A DNA stretch of 64,000 nt from Bog-950 sp035299425 (GTDB lineage: Bacteria; Bacteroidota; Bacteroidia; Chitinophagales; LD1). The notes below the pieces were generated by a model, which saw only the letters and a program-made list of their open reading frames with translations, did not search any database and was not told the origin of the DNA. Shown here one piece after another: positions 41,601-50,328 of this stretch; positions within the stretch are counted from its first letter, which is position 1; the number at the start of each line of letters is the position of its first letter. The stretch covers positions 1 through 64,000 of the forward strand of contig DATGWP010000232.1 of the NCBI GenBank assembly GCA_035299425.1, read 5' to 3'. A program made the translations under genes and the position numbers.

Positions 41601-42365
41601 ATGCACTTATTATTTAAGGCGTGGAAAGATTATTTCCAGCGCAACAGGACTCATTTTGCCCATATTAATTTTAACGGGGTAGCTGAGCTAACAGCTCCAG
41701 AAAAAGAGCTGGTGTGTGCCTCTATTCAGCAGTTTCAGCGGGGTGAAAGCTCGGAAGGATTACACCTGCTTAAAATTGCCAAGGCTTATGACCCCGACTA
41801 TCACGAAGCGATTCAGATATTTATTAAAGAGGAACAGAAACATGCCGGTGTGCTTGCGCGCTTTATGAAACAAGAACGTATACCACTTATAGGCGGCCAC
41901 TGGACTGACTCTGCATTCAGAAAGCTGCGCAAGTTGCTGACTATAGAAAACACCATTACTGTGTTATTAACTGCCGAAATAGTGGCAGCGGCCTACTACC
42001 GCGCTTTACACAACGCTACTCAATCGGTAACCCTGCAGGCTATATGTAATCAAATAATAAGTGATGAGGAGATGCACATTAATTTTCAGGCTTACACCTT
42101 ACGCAACTTTTACTTCAAAAGCTCACCGGTTAAGCGGCAGGCTTACCGCGCTTACCACCATATATTGATGTTTGGAACAGCTCTATTGGTTTGGGCCTAT
42201 CATGCGCATATTTTTAAAGCAGGCAATTACACCTTTACAACGTATATGCAGTTTATTGCACAGGAGTTTACCAGGGCACGTGACATGATAACCGGTTACA
42301 ACGCTATTGCTATCCGCCAGGAGGAGTCAACTACTGCGCTTTCTTCTTCTCCAGCGATTTTTTGA
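41601..42365 (+). CDS. Ferritin-like di-iron protein
   Basis: A 254-residue helical protein with the iron-ligand pattern of the ferritin-like superfamily: 'YHEAIQIFIKEEQKHAGVLARFM' (E...EExxH) and 'LTAEIVAAAYY' with 'ISDEEMHINFQAYTLRNFYF' (E...EExxH). The rest is helical, with a hydrophobic stretch near 190-205. Ferritin-like proteins store iron or activate oxygen; which applies here is unknown. The end overlaps the convergent thioredoxin-like gene by 35 bases. Confidence 0.83.
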   Translation: MHLLFKAWKDYFQRNRTHFAHINFNGVAELTAPEKELVCASIQQFQRGESSEGLHLLKIAKAYDPDYHEAIQIFIKEEQKHAGVLARFMKQERIPLIGGHWTDSAFRKLRKLLTIENTITVLLTAEIVAAAYYRALHNATQSVTLQAICNQIISDEEMHINFQAYTLRNFYFKSSPVKRQAYRAYHHILMFGTALLVWAYHAHIFKAGNYTFTTYMQFIAQEFTRARDMITGYNAIAIRQEESTTALSSSPAIF

Positions 42366-43533
42366 TAGCATCTTTAAGCGCGGTAGCAGACGAGGCATTT
42401 ACGCCTTCTTCCTTAGCCTTGATTATTGCATAATCGCAGGCTAGCTCGGCCTCTTTATAAATATTTTGTTTGTAAAGCAGGTAGGCGTAGGTAAGGTTGT
42501 AGGTGTATTTGTTATCAGTGTTTACACAGGTGTAAGCCCACTTGGTAGCTTTTTGCAGCTGGGCTTCATCGTTCACATTCAAAAAGTAGGTCCAGGCTAC
42601 ATCGTTCATCACCGCCGGTTTTTTAGCCGCATACTTCTTTACATACTGACTGGCGTTTTTATCGTAGTTAACCCAATCATTCATGTGCTCGTAGTACTGC
42701 ATTGAGAGTTTTAGTATCTGCTCCTGTGCATCGGGTGCTTTGTTCGCTTTAAGCAACTCCATGGCACCATCGTATAATGCCCTGTCATCGGCGCGTGGCG
42801 CTTCGGTAATGGCCTTGGTGGCTATCATGTTTACTTTAGCGTTGAAAGCATCGGCACCTACCAGGTTAACGTAGTAGGCGTGGTCCTTCATCAGGAAAGC
42901 AAGGCCCGGCGACTTAAGGTCTTTGGTAAGGTTGAAAATGGTGCGCGTGTGCTTGGGGTCGGTCAATTCTTTAAGAGTAAGCTTGCTTAAATACTCTTTA
43001 AACTCAGCCTCATACTTCTCGCCAGATGAGTTAAGCGTGTTTACGTAATCGCTCATAAAATCTACATCGCGCTTGCCTTCGCCGTATAGTTTTTTCATAC
43101 CGGTTAATATGCCCGGTGTAGGGTCTATGGCTTTTTTCCCGTTTTGAATAAGGCCGGCTACATCCAGCCCACCCACAATTTTGTGTTTTACATTTCCATC
43201 GCCATCTATCCAAAGCAGGGTAGGATATGCGCGTATAGCGTATTTGCCTGCCAGGGTTACACCTTCGTCCTTTTCCATATCAAACTTCGTGTTGATGAAG
43301 TTAGAGTTATAAAACTCGCCTACTGCCGAATCGGGAAATACCTGTGCCGAAAGGCGCTTGCAGGGCCCGCACCACGTTGTGTAGCAATCCATAAACACAA
43401 GTTTGTTTTGTGCCTTGGCCATATCCAGTATCTCCTGAAATTTCTTATCGTGTATAAACTCAATGCCCTGAGCCTGTGTAGTAACCGAGCCTAACAACAG
43501 GTAAAGAGAAAAAATGAGGGATAGCTTTTTCAT
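42331..43533 (-). CDS. Secreted thioredoxin-fold protein with helical C-terminal domain
   Basis: An exported 400-residue protein. Signal peptide 'MKKLSLIFSLYLLLGSVTTQAQ', then a thioredoxin domain with 'VFMDCYTTWCGPCKRL' (WCGPC near residue 54) and the cis-Pro region 'YAIRAYPTLLWIDGDGN'. The C-terminal ~230 residues are helical and TPR-like ('WTYFLNVNDEAQLQKATKWAYTCVNTDN'). It is probably a periplasmic thiol:disulphide oxidoreductase; the partner is unknown. It is downstream of the murI cluster (111-bp gap) and convergent with the ferritin-like gene, overlapping it by 35 bases. Confidence 0.87.
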   Translation of the reverse strand: MKKLSLIFSLYLLLGSVTTQAQGIEFIHDKKFQEILDMAKAQNKLVFMDCYTTWCGPCKRLSAQVFPDSAVGEFYNSNFINTKFDMEKDEGVTLAGKYAIRAYPTLLWIDGDGNVKHKIVGGLDVAGLIQNGKKAIDPTPGILTGMKKLYGEGKRDVDFMSDYVNTLNSSGEKYEAEFKEYLSKLTLKELTDPKHTRTIFNLTKDLKSPGLAFLMKDHAYYVNLVGADAFNAKVNMIATKAITEAPRADDRALYDGAMELLKANKAPDAQEQILKLSMQYYEHMNDWVNYDKNASQYVKKYAAKKPAVMNDVAWTYFLNVNDEAQLQKATKWAYTCVNTDNKYTYNLTYAYLLYKQNIYKEAELACDYAIIKAKEEGVNASSATALKDAIKKSLEKKKAQ

Positions 43534-43626
43534 AGTGCGAATGTATCTGAAAAATTAAAGGCTTTAAAATTAATCAGATAGGGCAATATGTTTTTGTAAA
43601 TGTTGTGAAACATTAGGCCGGGTTAG

Positions 43627-43670
43627 TCCAGATATTACACAGCGCTAAGTAAATTTTGCTGCCGCGGAAA
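43627..43670. repeat. Direct copy of the murI 3' end, copy 1
   Basis: These 44 bases match 44187-44230 (the last codons of murI) at 37 of 44 positions, in the same orientation and exactly 560 bp away. This copy spans the end of the membrane-protein gene at 43645 and its 3' flank, so the gene lies between the two copies. Confidence 0.8.
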
Positions 43671-44175
43671 CTCCTTTCCTGTATTTATTCAACTCCTTGT
43701 AAAGCAGGCCAAACAGATCATTAATATCGGTTTGATAATTACCAGCACTAATAGCATAAGGCGAACCGCTTACAGAACTACTTGCCCTACCCAACCATCG
43801 TTTCCATTTACTTTGCTTTTGTAAAAACAAATCGGGGTTATGTAAGTGCACCAATATCATTTTAGTGCCACTTACATTAAAGATGCTAAAGCCGGTAATA
43901 TCGCTCCAGGCTATAAACGACTCGCTTACAAATGGGGTTACCATGTTAATGCCTTGCGCGGTAATATACAGCCCGCTTTTGCGATGGAAAAGCATGAAAG
44001 GAAACAGTAGTACACCCAGCCCAAAGAAACTGATAGTTAAGGTAGCCATCACCGGGTTTTGCTGAAAAAGAAAAAAAGCTATTGCAACAAAACAAGCACA
44101 TAGCAGCCAAAGCCCAAATGTTTTGCCTTTGCTTACCGGTATTTTAATCCCTCCTTCTATGTCTATAGTTTGCAT
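43645..44175 (-). CDS. STM3941-like membrane protein, unknown function
   Basis: A 176-residue protein with two N-terminal hydrophobic helices (about 18-38 and 45-65) and a soluble part: 'SGLYITAQGINMVTPFVSESFIAWSDITGFSIFNVSGTKMILVHL', the PH-like pattern of the STM3941 family. It starts 3 bases after the murI stop, so it is cotranscribed. Its last codons lie in a direct copy of the murI 3' end read in another frame, suggesting that the C terminus was rebuilt by a recombination event. Function unknown. Confidence 0.75.
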   Translation of the reverse strand: MQTIDIEGGIKIPVSKGKTFGLWLLCACFVAIAFFLFQQNPVMATLTISFFGLGVLLFPFMLFHRKSGLYITAQGINMVTPFVSESFIAWSDITGFSIFNVSGTKMILVHLHNPDLFLQKQSKWKRWLGRASSSVSGSPYAISAGNYQTDINDLFGLLYKELNKYRKGVSAAAKFT

Positions 44176-44178
44176 AGG

Positions 44179-44997
44179 TTATTGCTTCCAGATATTACAC
44201 AGCTCTAAATGAATCTCGCTGCCCCAGAAAATACGGGTAGTGTGTTCAAACGATTTGGTGAAATCAGAAACGTAGAAGGTATCTTTACCGGTCTTTTCCT
44301 TAGCGGCCAAACCTTCTTTCTCCAGTATCCATTTTAGCTTTTGCGCTACTACTTCGGCAGAGTCGAAGATTTTTACTTTATGGTTATAAAAGGCCGAAAT
44401 CTCCTTCTTAATAAGCGGATAGTGCGTGCAGGCCAGCACCAGCGCATCTATATCCTGCAAGGCCGGGTCAGACAAATACTGATGAATAATAGCATGGCTT
44501 ATGCTATTGTTATAAAAATTCTCTTCAATCATGCTGGCCAGTAGGGGAGTGGCCAGCTCGGTGTATTGCAGCGACGGTTTGCGGCGATTAAATTTTTCGG
44601 GATACACACCCGAGGCTATGGTAGTTTTGGTAGCTATTACACCTACTTTTTTAATAGTATCATCTGCTATTACCGCTTCTATCATCGGGTCAATAACTGT
44701 AATTACCGGTGCTATGCCCTTATACGTATCGCGCAATACTTCATAGGCTGCAGCAGATGCCGTATTGCAGGCAATAACTACTGCCTTGCATTTCTTTTCA
44801 TTCAGCAAAAAATTGGTGATGGTGGTGGCGTAGCTGCGAATGAGCTCTTTTGATTTATCGCCATAGGGCACATGGGCCGTATCGCCAAAGTAGATGATTC
44901 TTTCATTTGGCAATAGCTTAGAAACAGCATTGGCGACCGTTAAGCCGCCAATGCCTGAATCAAATATTCCTATCGGTTGCTGATAACCGGGATTCAT
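44179..44997 (-). CDS. murI: Glutamate racemase
   Basis: Converts L-glutamate to D-glutamate for peptidoglycan. The 272-residue chain has the two catalytic Cys motifs 'VIACNTASAAAYEVL' and 'LVLACTHYPLIKKEI', plus 'IGIFDSGIGGLTVANAV' and 'IIYFGDTAHVPYGDKS'. Length is normal. It is the fifth gene of the bamA-OmpH x3-murI run, 8 bp after the last OmpH gene. The final ~44 bases (44187-44230) recur 560 bp downstream. Confidence 0.96.
   Translation of the reverse strand: MNPGYQQPIGIFDSGIGGLTVANAVSKLLPNERIIYFGDTAHVPYGDKSKELIRSYATTITNFLLNEKKCKAVVIACNTASAAAYEVLRDTYKGIAPVITVIDPMIEAVIADDTIKKVGVIATKTTIASGVYPEKFNRRKPSLQYTELATPLLASMIEENFYNNSISHAIIHQYLSDPALQDIDALVLACTHYPLIKKEISAFYNHKVKIFDSAEVVAQKLKWILEKEGLAAKEKTGKDTFYVSDFTKSFEHTTRIFWGSEIHLELCNIWKQ
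44187..44230. repeat. Direct repeat in the murI 3' end, copy 2
   Basis: Coding sequence for the last murI residues ('HLELCNIWK' and preceding codons). It pairs with 43627-43670 as an 84% direct repeat flanking the STM3941-like gene. Confidence 0.8.
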
Positions 44998-45005
44998 TTT
45001 AAAAA

Positions 45006-45560
45006 CTATTTAGGTGAAGTAGCCGGTGCTGTAGAACCTGCAGGAACTGTAATACCCAGTTTCTTCATTACCAGGTCGGTTACATCATTTTGTCCTTCGG
45101 GAAAGTAAGCAACACCGCCTTGTACTATGTCAAGAATATAAGCATAGCCGTTAGCTACTGCTACATCCTTTACAGCCTTCAGGTATTTATCGTTTATAGG
45201 CTTTAGTTTATCCTGCTGTAATTTTTGCAGGTCGTCGTTTACCTTAGCTTCAAAATCCTGAATACGCTTTTGCAGGTCCTGTAACTCCTGAATTTTTGAT
45301 TCAAGAATTGCATCAGGTGTAGATTTGTCCTGGCTCATGGCTTGTAAATCCTTTTGCTTCTTTTCGTAGTCACCGTACATACCTTCCAATACCTTGGTGT
45401 ACGAATCTTTCTGCTTCTGTATGTCGGATGACATTGTTTTAAACTCCGGCATAGCCTGTAACACTTCTATCGAGTTGATATGACCAAGCTTTTGCTGCGC
45501 GCTGGCAGTGCCAATCATTAAAAACAATGCTGCGATAATTCCTGATACTGTCTTTTTCAT
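45006..45560 (-). CDS. OmpH/Skp-family periplasmic chaperone, paralogue 3
   Basis: A 184-residue exported protein with signal peptide 'MKKTVSGIIAALFLMIGTASAQ', the OmpH start 'KLGHINSIEVLQAMPEFKTMSSDIQ', and a long coiled-coil centre ('QKDSYTKVLEGMYGDYEKKQKDLQAM'). The end is 'YAYILDIVQGGVAYFPEGQNDVTDLVMKKLG'. Skp-type trimers hold unfolded outer-membrane proteins on their way to BamA. This copy has an extra Thr/Ala-rich tail. It sits between paralogue 2 and murI. Confidence 0.9.
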   Translation of the reverse strand: MKKTVSGIIAALFLMIGTASAQQKLGHINSIEVLQAMPEFKTMSSDIQKQKDSYTKVLEGMYGDYEKKQKDLQAMSQDKSTPDAILESKIQELQDLQKRIQDFEAKVNDDLQKLQQDKLKPINDKYLKAVKDVAVANGYAYILDIVQGGVAYFPEGQNDVTDLVMKKLGITVPAGSTAPATSPK

Positions 45561-45618
45561 TCTGGTTTATTTTGGTTCTTATTTTAAAATTTTGGTTTTA
45601 TAATGTTGTAATCTTCTT

Positions 45619-46122
45619 TCAATTAATGCCCATCTTCTTCTTTACCAGTTCGGTTACATCACCGCTGTTTTCGGGGTAGTAAGCTACCACACCGGTGGCC
45701 AGGTCAAATATATACGTGTAGCCGTTTTCCTTAGCTACAGCATCTACCACTTTCAAGTACTTATCGTTCAGCGGTTTCATTAGTTTGCCTTGTAACTTCT
45801 CTACCTCGCCCTGCGCCGAACCTTCGAATCCGGTGATAGCCTGTTGCAAGCTGTCCAGTTCTATCATTCTTTCTTCGCGCACCGCCTGCATCATGCTGGC
45901 GCCGTAGTCGTTTAGTTCCTTACCCTTCTTCTGATACTCTTCATACATACGCTGAAGCTGGTAAGCATACTGCTTGCGCTTGTTATCCAGCGTGGCAGTC
46001 ATCTGCTTATATTCAGGCATAGCATCCAGTATATCGCCCGAGTTTATATGCCCGTACTTTTGCTGGGCAAAAGCACCGGTACTTAAAAACAATACAAAAA
46101 AGAGAAAACAGATTTTTTTCAC
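45619..46122 (-). CDS. OmpH/Skp-family periplasmic chaperone, paralogue 2
   Basis: A 167-residue exported protein with signal peptide 'MKKICFLFFVLFLSTGAFAQ', the OmpH motif 'KYGHINSGDILDAMPEYKQMTATLD', a coiled-coil middle and 'YTYIFDLATGVVAYYPENSGDVTELVKKKMG'. It is clearly paralogous to the copy downstream (shared 'INS...AMPE...' and the 'VAYxPE...DVT.LV.KK.GI' end) and more distantly to the copy upstream. Likely a periplasmic holdase for outer-membrane proteins. Confidence 0.9.
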   Translation of the reverse strand: MKKICFLFFVLFLSTGAFAQQKYGHINSGDILDAMPEYKQMTATLDNKRKQYAYQLQRMYEEYQKKGKELNDYGASMMQAVREERMIELDSLQQAITGFEGSAQGEVEKLQGKLMKPLNDKYLKVVDAVAKENGYTYIFDLATGVVAYYPENSGDVTELVKKKMGIN

Positions 46123-46185
46123 GCGGGCAAATATAGTTTTTCGGGCTAATCGGTATAAATTAAGGTTGGCTGCTTGTGTACTGGC

Positions 46186-46710
46186 TTAATTACCAGCCTT
46201 TAATGAAATGCCAAGGGCAGCAAGAATGTCTACACTCTTGTCGTAACGGTCGCTAGCATACAACATACTTGGCCCACTGCTACGGTCAAAAATGAAATCG
46301 AGGCCTTTGGCAATGGCATATTTCTGCACTTCGTTATATATCTTATCCTGTATAGGTTTAATAAGTTCCTGGCGCTTTTTAAACAACTCGCCGCTGGGGC
46401 CAAACTTGGCTTTCTGAAACTCCTTTACCTCTTTCTCTTTGGCTTCTATGTCTTTTATTTTTTGCTGTTTCATAGGCTCGGTCATAAGTACCTGCTCGGC
46501 CTGAAACTGCTTATACATATCATCTACACCTTTCATCTTGGCCTCTACTTCTTTCTGCCAGCCTTCGGCAATTTTATCCAATTGCTTTTGCGCCTCGGTA
46601 TAGGTAGGCATTTTGCCAAGCATAAAATCCATATCTACATAGGCAAATTTCTGCGCATAACTGCTGGCGCTGATAAAAAGGATAAGGGCTATTGCACTAA
46701 GCTTTTTCAT
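46186..46710 (-). CDS. OmpH/Skp-family periplasmic chaperone, paralogue 1
   Basis: A 174-residue exported protein. The ATG at 46710 is chosen because it opens the signal peptide 'MKKLSAIALILFISASSYAQ'; a longer open frame to 46785 adds a non-signal leader. OmpH features are 'KFAYVDMDFMLGKMPTYTEAQKQLDKIAEG', a lysine/glutamate-rich coiled coil and 'AIAKGLDFIFDRSSGPSMLYASDRYDKSVDIL'. This is the most divergent of the three copies and the one next to bamA, as usual for skp. Confidence 0.9.
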   Translation of the reverse strand: MKKLSAIALILFISASSYAQKFAYVDMDFMLGKMPTYTEAQKQLDKIAEGWQKEVEAKMKGVDDMYKQFQAEQVLMTEPMKQQKIKDIEAKEKEVKEFQKAKFGPSGELFKKRQELIKPIQDKIYNEVQKYAIAKGLDFIFDRSSGPSMLYASDRYDKSVDILAALGISLKAGN

Positions 46711-46846
46711 AATCGTTGAACTTTTTTCAGTCAATACTTTGTGAGTGTTCGGGTTCATAATTTTATGTTTTGCTGGTATGACCAATTATGTTGCCAAAAG
46801 AAAAACATGTTTCGCAATTTTCACAAATCGTAACAGCAGGGCCGCA

Positions 46847-46874
46847 ACCCTCTAACTCCCTAAAGGGAGAACCG
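46847..46874. repeat. Short palindrome CTCCCT-AA-AGGGAG
   Basis: A 6-bp stem with a 2-base loop in the gap between bamA and the first OmpH gene, in the same sequence style ('ctctaactccctaaagggagaa') as the intergenic repeats at 23388, 41415 and 61689. Confidence 0.5.
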
Positions 46875-46886
46875 CTACCCTATCCA

Positions 46887-49553
46887 TTAATCCGGTTCGC
46901 GGCCCAGGATGATACGGAACTCGCCGTATTTGCTGAATATGTTTTTGCCGCCACCTAACTGTCCATATCTGCCTTTATCAAAACCAAATCCGTAATCGAA
47001 ACCAAGCAAACCAAACATAGGTAAGAACACACGTACACCGGCACCTACCGAACGGGCAAGGTCGTATGGTTTGTATTCGCGTATGCTTGTCCAGTAGTTA
47101 CCGGCATCGGCAAACAGCAAGGCATATATAGTAGCCGACTGGTTAAGCGATATAGGGTAACGCAACTCCATACTGAACTTGTTGTAAATAGGGGCACCAC
47201 CCGGCGAAGGGGTCATAACCTTATAACCGCGGAACGATACTATATCGCGGCCCAGCTGGGTACCGGCATTCAGGTTACTTAAACCATCGCCACCAAACTC
47301 TGCGCGCTCAAACGGCGAGTAACCCACACGCTTGTTATACATACCCAGGAAACCCATGTTGGCCGAAGCCTTAAACACCAGGTTTTTCCATACCGGTATA
47401 TACCACTCCATCAAAATTTTCCACTTATGAAACTCTACAAATTTATAGCGCTCGGCATCAGATAATGCCGGGTTATCGTAATCAAGGTTCTTGCGCGAGT
47501 TGAACATAAGCGAGTATGGCAGGGTAAACTTGCCCTGTACCATAAAGTAGAAACCTTTATTGTAGAAGGTAGGCGCCGCCAGCTCGCGCGAATCGCGCGA
47601 AAGGGTCAATTGTAAGTTTAGGTTGGTAGCTTTACCATTGGTGAAAATGAAGAAGGTGCTGTAGTTTTTAAGTATGTAGTGCTGAAACTCTACACCAATT
47701 TCTGCGGTAAAGAAATCGTCCGGCCATTTTAAGCGTGTGCCTAAACCCACATAAACGCTGGTAGAATAATAGCTACCGTTAATCTTGGTAAAATCAAGCG
47801 GGTTGAAGGTATTGGCGCGCAAACGGTTGAAGGCAAAGTTTAGCGATTGTGGTTTTTTACCACCCAGCCATGGCTCGGTAAACGATACGCTATACGATTG
47901 GAACGAGCGCCCGTTTGAGTTTACACGGATACCCAAACGTTGCCCATCGCCCGATGGCAGTGGTGTCCATGCCCTCTTGTCGCCGATGTTGCGTAGCGAG
48001 AAGTTGGTGAAGTTTACACCCAGTGTACCAAATATACCGCCGGCGCTGCTTTGCGTGGCACGGCCACCGTAACCGGCCGAAAGTTCCAGCTGGTCGCTTG
48101 GTTTTTCTACCACGCGGTATTCTATATCCACCGTTCCGTTCTCAGGGTTAGGTATAGGAATTACATCCAACTGCTGAGGGTCGAAGTAGCCAAGGTTTAC
48201 AATTTCGCGCTGTGAGCGTATAAGGTCGGTACGGCTGAATTTGTTGCCCGGCAGGGTGCGCAACTCGCGGCGGATAACGCGCTCGTTGGTTTTGGTGTTG
48301 CCCAATATACGCACCTCGCGTATGGTAGCCTGTGCCCCCTCGTTAATGCGCAATTCAATATCTATTGAGTCGCCTTCAATCTTAACCTCCATAGGTGTTA
48401 CGCTGAAAAACAGGTAACCATCATCCATATACAGCGAGCTCAAATCGCCCCCGTTAGGGTTCATAAATATGCGCTCATCAAGGGTCTTTTGATTATATAC
48501 CTCACCCTTCTTTATACTTACAATTTTAGCGAGTAATGAATCCGGGTACTTGGTGTTGCCATTAAAGTAGATGTTGCGGAAATAGTATTTGCGGCCTTCG
48601 TCTACCTTAATATCTATCATCAGGTTTTTTCCATCAGGTTGCAGGTAGGTAGTATCCCATACAATTTTAGCATCGCGATAGCCTTGTGTATTGTAATAGT
48701 CTATTATCTTTTGCTTGTCATCTATATAATCGCTCCGTTTAAATTTAGAGGCCTTAAAGAAATTGAGGTTCAGGAAACGTGATGAGTAATCGTAAGCACG
48801 CAATACCGATAGGTTACCTATAATCTGGTACCATTTTATATTGATAGAATCGTGTGCAAAGTTTTTCTTAAAGCGGAAAAGCCCATCTAAATCGAACTTA
48901 ATCTTCTCATGGGTCTCTTTCATCTGGCGCTTTAGTTTCGCCTCCGGTTCCTCGCGGTTACCGGTTATGTTTATCTGCTCTATTTTAACCTTGGCGCCTT
49001 TATCTACGGCTATGCGCAGTTTTACGCTGTTGGTCATTATAGAATCAGGCTCTTCTGTAATTGTAACTTTTACCGAAAGAAAGCCTTTGTCAATATAATA
49101 GTTCTTAATAGTGTTTACCGACATGGCGCGCATATTCTCGGTAAATATGCTGCCCGAGCGGATTTCAATACGCTTGCGCAACTCATCGGCATCGGTGGTT
49201 TTTACTCCGGTAAAACTAAAGCGTGATATACGTGCCCGCTCCTCTACATGTATAACTAAGTAAATCTTGTTGCCTATTATGTCGCTAGCATCTATACTTA
49301 CATTGGTAAACAGGCGCTGTTTCCACAGGGCTTTAATGGCCTTGGGTATTTGCTCGCCCGGTATCTTTACTTTATCGCCTTTGGCCAAACCCGATAGGGT
49401 TACCAATATGTTTGCATCCAGAAACTTGGCACCTTCTACTTTTATGTCGGCTATTTCATACTCTACGCTCTTTGAATAATCGAAGAGTGCAGGTTCTTGT
49501 GCCAACAATAAGGTGGATATAAATAGTAAGGGGAGAAGAAATATCTTTTTCAG
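46887..49553 (-). CDS. bamA: Outer-membrane protein assembly factor BamA (start codon probably CTG)
   Basis: The central outer-membrane beta-barrel insertase. N-terminal POTRA domains (about 25-430: 'IADIKVEGAKFLDANILVTLSGLAKGDKV', 'EGRKYYFRNIYFNGNTKYPDSLLAKIV', 'INEGAQATIREVRILGNTKTNERVIRREL') lead into the Omp85 barrel ('DQLELSAGYGGRATQSSAGG' and the end 'FRIILGREPD'). No ATG or GTG precedes the signal-peptide-like region, and TTG appears only at 49508, inside it. A CTG at 49553 gives 'MKKIFLLPLLFISTLLLAQ', an ideal signal peptide, so I set the start there; ATC at 49556 or a sequencing error are alternatives. It lies 22 bp after uppS and upstream of the three OmpH genes. Confidence 0.9.
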   Translation of the reverse strand: MKKIFLLPLLFISTLLLAQEPALFDYSKSVEYEIADIKVEGAKFLDANILVTLSGLAKGDKVKIPGEQIPKAIKALWKQRLFTNVSIDASDIIGNKIYLVIHVEERARISRFSFTGVKTTDADELRKRIEIRSGSIFTENMRAMSVNTIKNYYIDKGFLSVKVTITEEPDSIMTNSVKLRIAVDKGAKVKIEQINITGNREEPEAKLKRQMKETHEKIKFDLDGLFRFKKNFAHDSINIKWYQIIGNLSVLRAYDYSSRFLNLNFFKASKFKRSDYIDDKQKIIDYYNTQGYRDAKIVWDTTYLQPDGKNLMIDIKVDEGRKYYFRNIYFNGNTKYPDSLLAKIVSIKKGEVYNQKTLDERIFMNPNGGDLSSLYMDDGYLFFSVTPMEVKIEGDSIDIELRINEGAQATIREVRILGNTKTNERVIRRELRTLPGNKFSRTDLIRSQREIVNLGYFDPQQLDVIPIPNPENGTVDIEYRVVEKPSDQLELSAGYGGRATQSSAGGIFGTLGVNFTNFSLRNIGDKRAWTPLPSGDGQRLGIRVNSNGRSFQSYSVSFTEPWLGGKKPQSLNFAFNRLRANTFNPLDFTKINGSYYSTSVYVGLGTRLKWPDDFFTAEIGVEFQHYILKNYSTFFIFTNGKATNLNLQLTLSRDSRELAAPTFYNKGFYFMVQGKFTLPYSLMFNSRKNLDYDNPALSDAERYKFVEFHKWKILMEWYIPVWKNLVFKASANMGFLGMYNKRVGYSPFERAEFGGDGLSNLNAGTQLGRDIVSFRGYKVMTPSPGGAPIYNKFSMELRYPISLNQSATIYALLFADAGNYWTSIREYKPYDLARSVGAGVRVFLPMFGLLGFDYGFGFDKGRYGQLGGGKNIFSKYGEFRIILGREPD

Positions 49554-49575
49554 GATGGGTTCGTTTATCTTGTTT

Positions 49576-50328
49576 CTATTTATTTTCTCCTACTATTTGT
49601 TCACTGGTTTTACCAAAGCGCCTTTCGCGGTTTTGGTAGTCAATAATAGCTTTATAAAGCTCTTCTTTATTAAACTCAGGCCAAAATTTATCGGTAAAGT
49701 AAAACTCGGCGTAGGCTAATTGCCACAGCAAGAAATTACTTACCCGCATTTCGCCACTGGTTCTTATCAGCAACTCGGGGTCGGGCCGGCCTGCTGTATA
49801 TAAGTTATCGCTTATCAGCTGGTCGGTTATTTCGTGCAACCCTATTTCGTTGCTCTGCACCTTTAGCGCTATCTGTTTCACCGCCCTCAGTATCTCATTT
49901 TTGCCACCGTAGCTTAGCGCCAGTATCAGCTCCATGCGCTTGCCACCTGCCGTTTTATCTATGGCTGCGCGCAACTCCTTGGCTACACTGCCCGGCAGTG
50001 CATCTATATCGCCAATAGCGCCCAGGCGAATATCATTTTTCATCAGTGTCTTCAGCTCTCCGTTAATCGTTTTTAACAGCAGGGTCATCAGGGCACTTAC
50101 TTCTATCTGTGGCCGGTTCCAGTTCTCGGCGCTAAACGCGTATAGGGTCAAATACTCTACCCCCAACTCGGCACATGCCTCCGATACTTCGCGCACTGCG
50201 TTCACGCCATTGGTATGTCCAAAGATGCGGTTTTTGCCGTGCTGCTTGGCCCAACGCCCATTGCCGTCCATTATCACGGCTATGTGTTTGGGTAACCTGC
50301 TTAAATCAATTTTGTCTTTTAAACTCAC
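49576..50328 (-). CDS. uppS: Isoprenyl transferase (undecaprenyl diphosphate synthase)
   Basis: Makes the C55 lipid carrier for peptidoglycan and O-antigen synthesis by cis condensation of isopentenyl diphosphate. The 250-residue chain has 'HIAVIMDGNGRWAKQHGKNRIFGHTNG' (catalytic Asp), 'YLTLYAFSAENWNRP', 'SYGGKNEILRAVKQIA' and the C-terminal 'DPELLIRTSGEMRVSNFLLWQLAYAEFYFTDKFWPEF'. Family length and motifs are complete. Next to bamA, a common Bacteroidota arrangement. Confidence 0.96.
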   Translation of the reverse strand: MSLKDKIDLSRLPKHIAVIMDGNGRWAKQHGKNRIFGHTNGVNAVREVSEACAELGVEYLTLYAFSAENWNRPQIEVSALMTLLLKTINGELKTLMKNDIRLGAIGDIDALPGSVAKELRAAIDKTAGGKRMELILALSYGGKNEILRAVKQIALKVQSNEIGLHEITDQLISDNLYTAGRPDPELLIRTSGEMRVSNFLLWQLAYAEFYFTDKFWPEFNKEELYKAIIDYQNRERRFGKTSEQIVGENK

